From Pseudomonadota bacterium (GTDB taxonomy: Bacteria > Pseudomonadota > Gammaproteobacteria > Steroidobacterales > Steroidobacteraceae): a DNA stretch of 26,522 nucleotides. This document shows, in pieces, positions 7,921-15,087 of the stretch (position 1 is the stretch's first letter; each line of letters starts with the position of its first letter). Location: positions 1 to 26,522 of the forward strand of contig JAJZFQ010000238.1 in the NCBI GenBank assembly GCA_021805275.1, written 5' to 3'. The position numbers and the translations under genes are program-made. The notes below the pieces were generated by a model that made no database searches, was not told the DNA's origin, and was given only the letters and a program-made list of their open reading frames with translations.

Positions 7921-7929
7921 ATCGTCGCG

Positions 7930-9558
7930 TCAGTAGAGCTGCGGGATGCCGCCCGCGGCGAGGTAGGCCCGCAGGGCGCGCAACGGGCGCGGTGGCAGGA
8001 TCGGCTGCGGCGCCGGGTGGGCTCCGAGGCGCATGATGCGCATCGGTCCGGGGGTGAGTGCCGGCCAGTGGGCAAGTCCCGCACCGTTCGGATTACCGGT
8101 GGCGATGAAATTCACCCAGTAGTGCAGCATCTGCCGCGAGATCGCCTGGTCGAGCGGCGTGAAGTGCCGCTGCGGGGCCGCAGCGAGCGTGCCGAAGACG
8201 TAGGGAATCTCCGAGGAGTGAAACACCCGCCAGCGGTGGGAGTGCGGCCCGGGCTCGCGGTGAGTCCAGAGGTAGGCATACACCGGGGCGCGTGAGTGCG
8301 CCTGGTGCAGACGACTCCAGTGGTAGAGCGCGGCGAGCCCGACGGCGCGCCGCAGGGCGCGCAGCGCGCGAGCTCGGGCCCGAGGGCCGTGCGCCGGGAA
8401 CAGGCGCGCAAAGCGCGCCGCGAGCGCACCGAAGCGCCGGTGCAGGCGGGCGCTCCAGGCGGCGCGGGTGAGTCTCTCGGGCGTGTCGCGAAAGCCGGTG
8501 TTCTCATCGGCCGTCATCCCGATCAGCACCGGGACGTGCAGGAACCGGCCGGCCGCGAGGCGCTGCTCGGGCGAGGCCGGCAGGAGCCGGCCGTCGATGC
8601 TCGGCATGATCAGCGGACTGCTCATCGGGGCTGCGCGGGTGCTCAGTGCCGTCGCCGGCAGCGCGCGCAGCGCCGCACTCGTACGCGCACCTTTGGCACG
8701 CGCAAAGCGCGCCCCGGCACGCTCGGCGGCCGCGAGCGTCGGCATGTGCATCGGGGAGTCGGGCAGACGGGAGTTCGGCAGGCCGCTCTCGGCGATCGCG
8801 CGCTCGAACAATCCGTGCGCGAGCGGTGAGGTGAGCAGATCCTGCACGGCGATGGCGCCGGCGGATTGTCCGGCGAGCGTGACCTCGTGCGGATTGCCGC
8901 CGAAGGCGCCAATATTGGTGCGCACCCACTGGAGGGCGGCAAGGATGTCCTGCAGGCCCCAGTTGCCGGGCGGCTCATGCCGCCGCAGTGCTTCGGCGGC
9001 GAGCGCCGGGTCGGTCAGGAAGCCGAACACGCCCAGCCGGTAATTGAGGGTGACCACGATGATGCCGTGCGCGGCGAGGTGTTGCCCCGCGTAGATCGGC
9101 ACCGAGCCGGAGCCGGAGATGAACGCCCCGCCGGGGATCCACACCATCACGGGCAGCGCGTGCGGGGGGTGCGCCGGTGCCCATACATTCAGATACAGGC
9201 AGTTCTCGCTGAGCCTGCCGTGCACGCCGTATTCGCTCGACCACGGGCCGAAGCCCTGCGGTGAGAGCGTCTGCAGGCAGCTCGGTGCGAAGTGCCGTGC
9301 ACGCCGCACCCCCCTCCAGGGGCGCAGCGGCTGCGGCGCACGCCAGCGGTTCGCGCCCACCGGCGCCGCGGCGTACGGCACGCCGAGGAATGCCACGGTG
9401 CGCCCCTCGCGCACGCCGGCGAGCATGCCCTGCGCGACGCGGACCTGCGGGGCGCCGTTCGGCGTGGCGGCCTCGCAGCGCACGCCGGATCCGAGCGCGA
9501 GAGCACCGAGCGCGATTGCGCACCAGCGCAGACCTGCCCTCGGGCGCGATCGGCTCAT
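7930..9558 (-). CDS. Secreted type-B carboxylesterase
   Basis: This 542-residue alpha/beta-hydrolase of the carboxylesterase type-B family has an N-terminal signal peptide (about 1-31). All catalytic features are visible: the oxyanion-hole loop GGAF (143-146), the nucleophile in GQSAG (Ser232), the acid Glu352 in TADENTGF, and His447 in FHSSEIPYVFG. The EDCLYLNVW-type block appears as SENCLYLNVW (117-126), with Cys120 part of the usual first disulfide. The family hydrolyses carboxylic esters. In this setting, translationally coupled to a GH51 arabinofuranosidase-type gene and facing a GH3 gene, deacylation of acetylated or feruloylated xylan fragments is plausible. The family alone does not prove it. 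The ATG at 9558 overlaps the preceding stop by 4 bases (ATGA). Some lineages use these enzymes for other esters, so the substrate remains open. Confidence 0.9.
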   Translation of the reverse strand: MSRSRPRAGLRWCAIALGALALGSGVRCEAATPNGAPQVRVAQGMLAGVREGRTVAFLGVPYAAAPVGANRWRAPQPLRPWRGVRRARHFAPSCLQTLSPQGFGPWSSEYGVHGRLSENCLYLNVWAPAHPPHALPVMVWIPGGAFISGSGSVPIYAGQHLAAHGIIVVTLNYRLGVFGFLTDPALAAEALRRHEPPGNWGLQDILAALQWVRTNIGAFGGNPHEVTLAGQSAGAIAVQDLLTSPLAHGLFERAIAESGLPNSRLPDSPMHMPTLAAAERAGARFARAKGARTSAALRALPATALSTRAAPMSSPLIMPSIDGRLLPASPEQRLAAGRFLHVPVLIGMTADENTGFRDTPERLTRAAWSARLHRRFGALAARFARLFPAHGPRARARALRALRRAVGLAALYHWSRLHQAHSRAPVYAYLWTHREPGPHSHRWRVFHSSEIPYVFGTLAAAPQRHFTPLDQAISRQMLHYWVNFIATGNPNGAGLAHWPALTPGPMRIMRLGAHPAPQPILPPRPLRALRAYLAAGGIPQLY

Positions 9559-11705
9559 GGCGTCGACCCGGCGAGCCTCAGGCGGTAAATATCGATGCTG
9601 ATCGGGGCGATGCGCAGCGCACCGGATCCGTTGGTGAGCCGATGCTCGCGGACCTGGACCTCAGGGGCGTGCCCGATGCGGTTCGCGGCCGCCAGTCCCG
9701 GACCGGTCATCTCCCAATAGCGCCCGTTGGCGTTCAATGTCCCCCCGTGCAGGCGCAGCGCCAGCCGCTGGGTGCGCGCGGTGGCGTTGACCACGGCAAC
9801 CACCAGATGCCGGTGATCGGGTGTCAGTGCCGCCTCGACGTCAAGCGGATAGGTCGGGCTGCCGGCGCTGTGCGGCGCAATGCCGGGCACCAGCGACTGG
9901 CGCGGCGGCGGCGGCGGGGCATCGCCGCCGACCGGTACCGGCAGCAGGCCTGCGCCGAAGTGCTCACCGTAGAGTTTGAACAACAGCCCCGTGGTATTCA
10001 GCATCGCGTGCGTGCGGGTGAAGTCCATCGTCGAGACGCCCATGGTGAAGGCGGCCATGCGCAGGAAGTCGGTGTGCCTGAGCATCTCGTTGAGGACCAT
10101 GGCGTAGGCGAGCGCGAGCTTCAGATTCGCCGGCGCACCCGTGTATGCGTACTCGTCGATCGACATGAAGATACCGGCCGTGCGCATGGCCGGAAAACGC
10201 CGCTCGTAGGCCTGCCATTCCTCGGCCTTCAGCCGTACGCGCTGCGCCGGAGCGCGCACCCACTGCTGGACCGATTCGTGCGCCGGGACGTAACCGGGCT
10301 CCATGTGATTCACCCGCAGGCCGGCCCGCGCCCGGGCCAAATCGAAGCGCATGCCGGCGCGAGCGTACCAATGCTCGGTGATGCCCTGGAAGTCACCCCA
10401 TGAGTGTTTCAGGTACGCGCACGTCCAGTCCCCGTTCGAGCACAGTGCGATCTGGTCGCTGCGGTGACCGAGCTGACGGGCGATGCCCTCGATGGTCATC
10501 TCATCGGGCATGGCACCGGAGGCGAGCAGCACGATGTGCGGGTCGGCTCGGCGCATCGCGCGGGCGAACTCGTTGTTCTTCCACACGTAGTCCTGAAGGG
10601 AGGTGTGGCCGAGTTCCCAGGGACCGTAGGGCTCGTTACCGATGTTCCAGAACTTCACGTGGTACGGACGCGGATGTCCGTTGCGCGCGCGCAGAGCGCC
10701 GAGCCGGGTACTGGTCGGTGCGTTCAGATAGCGCACTTCGGCGGCGGCCGAGTGCGCATCGCCGAAGCCGGCGTTGACGGTGACGTACGGGGCGACATGA
10801 AGCAGATGGCACAGGGTCATGAACTCATCGAGGCCGACGTCGTTCGACTGTACCGAGTTCCAGGCATGATCGAGGTACGGGGCGCGTTTGTCGCGAGCGC
10901 CGACCGAGGCGTACCAGTTGAAGTCGGAGACGAAATTGCCGCCGGGCAGACGCCAGAAACCGGAATGCAGCTGGCGCAGCGCAGTGATGCTGTCGCGTCG
11001 AAAGCCATCGATGTTGTCGGCGGGCATGAGCGAGACGATGCCGATGTGCACGCTGCCGTGTCCCGTGGCGCGGACCGAGAAGCTCGCCGCGCGGCTGTTC
11101 GCCCCAGCGGTGAAGGCGAACGGGTAGCGGTGATAGTGTCGTGCGAGCGCTCCGATGCGCACGCTGCTGGCCGCGTGCAGACCCGCACCCCAGCGCAATC
11201 TGACCTGCACGTGCGCCGCGGGCGAGCCGCGCAATTCGATGTAGCCGGTGTAGCGCTTGCCGGCGAGGACGGCAAGCCCGTGCTGGCGGATGCCGCGCAC
11301 CGCGTCACCGGCGAGCGCGATCCGCGGACTGTGCGCGCCGACGAACGGCCGGTGCGGGTCCATCGTCACCGCCGCCGGCGCGCCGATCGGGCGCCAGCGG
11401 CGCAGCACGAACACGCGTGCGAACCCGGTGGCGGGCTGCACAGGCCCCGCGTGCGCGGGCCGAATCGGCGCGAAGAACTTGCGGTCATCGAGCATCTGCG
11501 CCCAGAGGCTGCGGTAGACGAGCTGACCGAGATTCTCGATGAACATGCCGTATTCGTAACGGCTCACCGCACGGGCCGGATGGGTGATCTCGATCTGCGC
11601 GAGGATCGGTCTCGCCGCGGACGGCGCGTTGGCCGCCGCCGACCAACCGGTCGCGCCCAAGGACAGCACGGCCGCGCAGAACAGGATCGGCAGTCGGATA
11701 CGCAT
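9555..11705 (-). CDS. Secreted GH51 alpha-L-arabinofuranosidase-type glycosidase
   Basis: This 716-residue exported glycosidase has a signal peptide (about 1-25). The order is a first barrel-proximal strand YEYGMFIENLG (50-60), then an inserted beta-rich module at about 85-230 resembling CBM4/9-type carbohydrate-binding folds. The GH51 (beta/alpha)8 barrel follows, with WRLPGGNFVSDFNWY (251-265) and the acid/base WNIGNEPYG (Glu358). The likely nucleophile is in MSIDEYAY (Glu518). The C-terminal beta-sandwich extends to residue 716, with a PPPPP linker around 605-612. These catalytic blocks match GH51, which mainly removes alpha-L-arabinofuranosyl side chains from arabinoxylan or arabinan. The ATG at 11705 follows a GAGAGGAG ribosome binding site. 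It is the first gene of a two-gene unit with the esterase and shares its upstream region with the GH3 gene. Confidence 0.86.
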   Translation of the reverse strand: MRIRLPILFCAAVLSLGATGWSAAANAPSAARPILAQIEITHPARAVSRYEYGMFIENLGQLVYRSLWAQMLDDRKFFAPIRPAHAGPVQPATGFARVFVLRRWRPIGAPAAVTMDPHRPFVGAHSPRIALAGDAVRGIRQHGLAVLAGKRYTGYIELRGSPAAHVQVRLRWGAGLHAASSVRIGALARHYHRYPFAFTAGANSRAASFSVRATGHGSVHIGIVSLMPADNIDGFRRDSITALRQLHSGFWRLPGGNFVSDFNWYASVGARDKRAPYLDHAWNSVQSNDVGLDEFMTLCHLLHVAPYVTVNAGFGDAHSAAAEVRYLNAPTSTRLGALRARNGHPRPYHVKFWNIGNEPYGPWELGHTSLQDYVWKNNEFARAMRRADPHIVLLASGAMPDEMTIEGIARQLGHRSDQIALCSNGDWTCAYLKHSWGDFQGITEHWYARAGMRFDLARARAGLRVNHMEPGYVPAHESVQQWVRAPAQRVRLKAEEWQAYERRFPAMRTAGIFMSIDEYAYTGAPANLKLALAYAMVLNEMLRHTDFLRMAAFTMGVSTMDFTRTHAMLNTTGLLFKLYGEHFGAGLLPVPVGGDAPPPPPRQSLVPGIAPHSAGSPTYPLDVEAALTPDHRHLVVAVVNATARTQRLALRLHGGTLNANGRYWEMTGPGLAAANRIGHAPEVQVREHRLTNGSGALRIAPISIDIYRLRLAGSTP

Positions 11706-11757
11706 GCGCTCCTCTCTGGCGGTGCGTCACCCGTGGGTGCGCGTGGACGCGCCGCGC

Positions 11758-11785
11758 TTGACAGTTCGAGATTAACTCGGACAAT
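11758..11785 (+). promoter_or_regulatory. Candidate sigma-70 promoter of the GH3 gene
   Basis: A perfect -35 TTGACA (11758-11763) is followed 16 bases later by GACAAT (11780-11785), which matches TATAAT at four of six positions. Transcription would start near 11792, just before the palindromic operator candidate at 11799. This predicts a leader of about 80 bases before the GH3 start. Confidence 0.5.
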
Positions 11786-11798
11786 ACCAGCAATCATA

Positions 11799-11812
11799 AG
11801 ATAGCGCTACCA
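11799..11812 (-). promoter_or_regulatory. Putative xyl-box (LacI/XylR-type operator)
   Basis: Read on the minus strand the 14-mer is TGGTAGCGCTATCT, centred on the palindrome TAGCGCTA (11802-11809). As I recall the xyl-box of xanthomonads (TGGTAGCGCTAACA; a similar site exists in Caulobacter), it matches at 12 of 14 positions. It lies directly downstream of the candidate GH3 promoter and next to TATGAT on the minus strand, so one repressor could control both divergent units. No LacI-family gene is in the window. Confidence 0.55.
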
Positions 11813-11872
11813 TACTGGCGGGCGGGGCACGGCGCCGGCCCGGCGACAACCAACGAGGGGTCAGGATCGATC

Positions 11873-14506
11873 ATGCCAATCAGAGTCACGTGGCGCGCCG
11901 CAGCGGCGCTGCTTTCGGCAATCATCGTGGGTACGGCTGCGAGCGCGGCGGTGAGCGGGCCGGCGGCGCCCTGGCTCAATCCGAACCTCCCGGCGCGCCA
12001 GCGCGCCCTCGATCTGGTCGGACGCATGACGTTGCGCGAGAAGGTCTCGCAGCTGGTCAACGGAGCGCGCGCCATCCCGAGTCTCGGCGTGCCGGCCTAC
12101 AACTGGTGGAGCGAGGCGCTGCACGGGGTGATCGGTCACGGCACGACGGAATATCCCGAGCCGATGGGTCTGGCGGCGACGTTCGATGCGCCCGGGGTGC
12201 GCGCCATGGCCAAGGCGATCAGCATCGAGGGGCGCATCCGCTATGCCGAGGCGGCCGCCCGCGGGCAGGGCACCGGGATGTTCCACGGACTGGATTTCTG
12301 GGCGCCCAACATCAACATCTGTCGCGATCCACGCTGGGGCCGCTGCCAGGAGACGTACGGGGAGGATCCGTTTCTCACCGGGCAGTTGGCCGTGGCCTAC
12401 GTGCGCGGCCTGCAGGGCTCCAATCCGCACTATTACCGCGCGATTGCGACACCGAAGCACTTCGATGCGTACAGCGGACCTGAGCCGATCCGGCACTTCG
12501 CCGATCAGGACATCAGTCGCCATGCGCTCGAGGATACGTATCTGCCCTCCTTCCGTGCCGCGATCGTGCAGGGCCATGCCGGCTCGGTGATGTGCGCCTA
12601 CATCGCGATCAACGGCCAGCCGGCCTGCGCCAATCAGTTCTTGCTGCAGAAGACGCTGCGCGGGCAGTGGCATTTCCGCGGCTACGTCGTGTCGGACTGC
12701 GATGCGGTGCGCGACATCTTCAGCGGCCATCATTACCGTGCGTCGCAGCCCGAAGCCTCGGCGATCGCACTCGAGCGGGGCATGGACAACGAATGCGCGG
12801 ATTTCGGCACCCCGCATGGCGATGCCGATTACAAGCCATTTCTGCAGGCGGTGCAGGCGGGCTATCTGTCGGTGAACGCGGTGAACCGCGCGCTCGTGCG
12901 GCTGTTCACGGCGCGGTTTCGCCTCGGGATGTTCGACCCGCCGGCCCTGGTGCCGTATGACCACATCAACCCCGATGAGCTGAACAGCCCGGCCCACCGC
13001 CGCCTTGCGCTGCGCCTCGCCGAGGAGTCGATGGTGCTGCTGAAGAACGACGGCGTGCTGCCGCTGCAGCGCACCGTGCGGCGGATCGCGGTCGTCGGAC
13101 CGCTCGCCGATCAGACCGGCGTGCTGCTCGGCAACTACAGCGGCATGCCGAGCCGCGTCGTGACGGTGCTGCAGGGGCTGCGCGCGCAGTTCCCGCACGC
13201 GCACATCTCCTATGTCCCCGGAACGCAGTTTCTCGCGCACACGGGCACGGTGGTGCCGGCCGGCCTGTTCAGCACCGCGGGCGGCGCACCCGGTGTGCAG
13301 GTGCGGTATCAGTTCGCCGGGCAGCCGGCGCGCGCGATCACGGCCGTCGTGCCGGCGATCGACCTCGGTGGTGGGCACGGCACGGCGGCGCCGCCCGGTG
13401 TGCTGCGCCGCGCCGAGTGGCGCGGTTACTTCACTCCGCCGCGCTCCGGGTATTACCAGGTGGGCGTGCGCACCAACGGGGCGGCCAGCCTGATGCTCGG
13501 CGCCGAGCACATGATCCAGTCCTACAGCCCTGGCACCGACGTCGGGCGCATCTATCTGCACAAGGGGCGGCGGATTCTCGTGCGCATGACCTATGGCCAC
13601 CGCGGTGAACACGCACCGCAGGCGGCGCTCATTTGGGAGCCGCTCAACAATCGTCCCGATCCGGCCGCGCTCGCGGCGGCACGCCGTGCCGACGTCGTCA
13701 TCGCGGTGGTCGGGCTCACCAGTCGGCTCGAGGGTGAACAGATGCCCGTGCACGAACCGGGCTTCGACGGCGGGGATCGCACGAGTCTTGCGCTGCCGCG
13801 CCCCGAAGAGGCGCTGGTGCGCGAGGTGGCCAAGGCCGGCAAGCCGCTGGTGGTGGTGCTGATGAACGGCAGCGCCCTTGCGGTGCCCTGGGAGAAGCAC
13901 CACGCCGATGCGATTCTCGAGGCGTGGTACAGCGGCGAGGAGGGCGGGGCGGCGATCGCCGCGACGCTGAGCGGGCGCAATGATCCGGCCGGCCGGTTGC
14001 CGCTCACGTTCTACCGCAGCGTGCATCAGCTGCCGAACTTCGAGAACTACTCGATGCGCGGGCGTACCTACCGGTACTTCCGGGGCAAGCCGCTCTGGCC
14101 GTTCGGCTTTGGTCTGAGTTACACGCATTTCGGCTACAGCCATCTGCACCTGGCCCGCACACGGCTTCGCGCCGGGGAGCCCCTGGCGGTGTCCGCCGAG
14201 GTGACCAATACCGGGCCGCGGGCCGGCGCGGAGGTCGTACAGCTCTATCTGCAGTTCCCGCACGTGGCCGGCGCGCCGCTGCGGGCGCTGCGGGGCTTCA
14301 CGCGCATCTATCTCAAAAGCGGAGCGAGCCGCGTGGTGCATTTCAAGCTGTCGCGGCGGGATCTGAGCATGGTGAGCGAGCGGGGCCGGATCATCGTCGC
14401 GCCGGGTCGATACACGCTCTCGGTGGGCGGCGGACAGCCCGGGACGGGCGCTGCAGGTGTGGCCGGACACTTCCGCATTGACGGGGAGGTCACCCTTCCC
14501 GACTGA
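11873..14506 (+). CDS. Secreted GH3 beta-xylosidase/beta-glucosidase with PA14 domain
   Basis: This 877-residue exported GH3 enzyme has a signal peptide (about 1-26). The first catalytic domain (about 37-370) carries YNWWSEALHGV (76-86), WAPNINICRDPRWGRCQETYGEDP (143-166), PKHFDAYSG (194-202) with Lys195-His196, and the nucleophile in VVSDCDA (Asp275). The SDCDA form, in place of SDW, is typical of the beta-xylosidase/arabinofuranosidase branch. The second domain starts near 380. It is interrupted by a PA14-like beta-barrel at about 470-590 (WRGYFTPPRSGYYQVGVRTNG), which in related enzymes shapes the substrate pocket. A fibronectin-III-like domain ends the protein (about 760-870, TNTGPRAGAEVVQLYL). 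The ATG follows AGGA by 6 bases. Expected role: release of xylose or other sugars from short oligosaccharides, together with the divergent GH51/esterase pair. The exact sugar is uncertain. Confidence 0.9.
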   Translation: MPIRVTWRAAAALLSAIIVGTAASAAVSGPAAPWLNPNLPARQRALDLVGRMTLREKVSQLVNGARAIPSLGVPAYNWWSEALHGVIGHGTTEYPEPMGLAATFDAPGVRAMAKAISIEGRIRYAEAAARGQGTGMFHGLDFWAPNINICRDPRWGRCQETYGEDPFLTGQLAVAYVRGLQGSNPHYYRAIATPKHFDAYSGPEPIRHFADQDISRHALEDTYLPSFRAAIVQGHAGSVMCAYIAINGQPACANQFLLQKTLRGQWHFRGYVVSDCDAVRDIFSGHHYRASQPEASAIALERGMDNECADFGTPHGDADYKPFLQAVQAGYLSVNAVNRALVRLFTARFRLGMFDPPALVPYDHINPDELNSPAHRRLALRLAEESMVLLKNDGVLPLQRTVRRIAVVGPLADQTGVLLGNYSGMPSRVVTVLQGLRAQFPHAHISYVPGTQFLAHTGTVVPAGLFSTAGGAPGVQVRYQFAGQPARAITAVVPAIDLGGGHGTAAPPGVLRRAEWRGYFTPPRSGYYQVGVRTNGAASLMLGAEHMIQSYSPGTDVGRIYLHKGRRILVRMTYGHRGEHAPQAALIWEPLNNRPDPAALAAARRADVVIAVVGLTSRLEGEQMPVHEPGFDGGDRTSLALPRPEEALVREVAKAGKPLVVVLMNGSALAVPWEKHHADAILEAWYSGEEGGAAIAATLSGRNDPAGRLPLTFYRSVHQLPNFENYSMRGRTYRYFRGKPLWPFGFGLSYTHFGYSHLHLARTRLRAGEPLAVSAEVTNTGPRAGAEVVQLYLQFPHVAGAPLRALRGFTRIYLKSGASRVVHFKLSRRDLSMVSERGRIIVAPGRYTLSVGGGQPGTGAAGVAGHFRIDGEVTLPD

Positions 14507-14526
14507 GCGAGGGCAGGGGCATGGCC

Positions 14527-14558
14527 GGCGCGGTGGTATCATCGAATGCCACCGCGCC
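14527..14558 (+). terminator. Hairpin after the GH3 gene
   Basis: A perfect 10-bp stem (14527-14536 with 14549-14558) encloses a 12-base loop, 20 bases after the GH3 stop. A second perfect 14-base palindrome follows at 14561-14574. No T-run is present. The pair separates the glycosidase gene from the OsmC gene and may end transcription or protect the 3' end. Confidence 0.55.
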
Positions 14559-14597
14559 CGCGCCACCGGTGGCGGCGCGTCGATCAAGGAGTCGGCC

Positions 14598-15047
14598 ATG
14601 ACCGAACAGCACTCTGCCAGCGTCACGCTCCGTCAGAACCAGGACTACCAGTTCGACATCGACTTCGCGCCGGGCATGGCGCACCTGAGGTCCGATGAGT
14701 CTCCGCCGCTCGGGGCCGGCGCCGGACCCTCGCCGGTGATGCTGCTGCTTGCTGCCGTGGGCAGTTGCATGAGCTCGAGCCTGTATTTCGCGCTCAGTAA
14801 ATTCAAGAACGATCCCGGCGGCATCCGCACCACCGCCAGCGGCACCCTCGGGCGCAATGAGGCGGGACGGCTGCGGGTCGTGCACATCGATGTCGAGATC
14901 CACTTCGGTGCGCCGGCCGCGAGCCTGCAGCACCTGGAGAGGGTCCTCGGACAGTTCGAGGAGTTCTGCACGGTGGGGGCGAGTGTGCGCGCCGGGATCG
15001 CGACCGACGTTGCCGTGTTCGACGGCGCAGGAACCCGGCTCAAATGA
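14598..15047 (+). CDS. OsmC/Ohr-family peroxiredoxin-like protein
   Basis: This 149-residue protein belongs to the OsmC superfamily. The two conserved cysteines are seen in VGSCMSSSL (Cys57) and EEFCTVGASV (Cys124). The GPSPVMLLLAAVGSC helix and the C-terminal beta strand are also typical. Members reduce organic hydroperoxides using the cysteine pair, usually with lipoylated or thiol partners. The sequence fits the OsmC-like subgroup (YhfA type) better than classical Ohr, because it lacks the Ohr-type N-terminal dimer region; this is a judgement from motifs only. The ATG at 14598 follows a perfect AAGGAG (14586-14591), so the longer upstream open frame is not used. The sensor kinase gene starts 40 bases downstream on the same strand, so co-transcription is possible but unproven. 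Confidence 0.87.
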   Translation: MTEQHSASVTLRQNQDYQFDIDFAPGMAHLRSDESPPLGAGAGPSPVMLLLAAVGSCMSSSLYFALSKFKNDPGGIRTTASGTLGRNEAGRLRVVHIDVEIHFGAPAASLQHLERVLGQFEEFCTVGASVRAGIATDVAVFDGAGTRLK

Positions 15048-15087
15048 GACCCGGCCGCGTGCCGTCGCGGCACCGCCGGTGCGGCGC

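Noticed and set aside
9905..9925. GCC/GGC-type short tandem repeat inside the GH51 gene
   Set aside because: It encodes a proline linker between domains and needs no further explanation.
10404..11804. 466-codon plus-strand frame antisense to the GH51 gene
   Set aside because: Shadow frame; the minus strand carries the signal peptide and catalytic glutamates of GH51.
11861..14626. 921-codon open frame antisense to the GH3 gene
   Set aside because: It mirrors the GH3 gene exactly; in high-GC DNA the antisense frame is often open. Its product is rich in Arg, His and Ala with no family motif, while the plus strand has all GH3 motifs.
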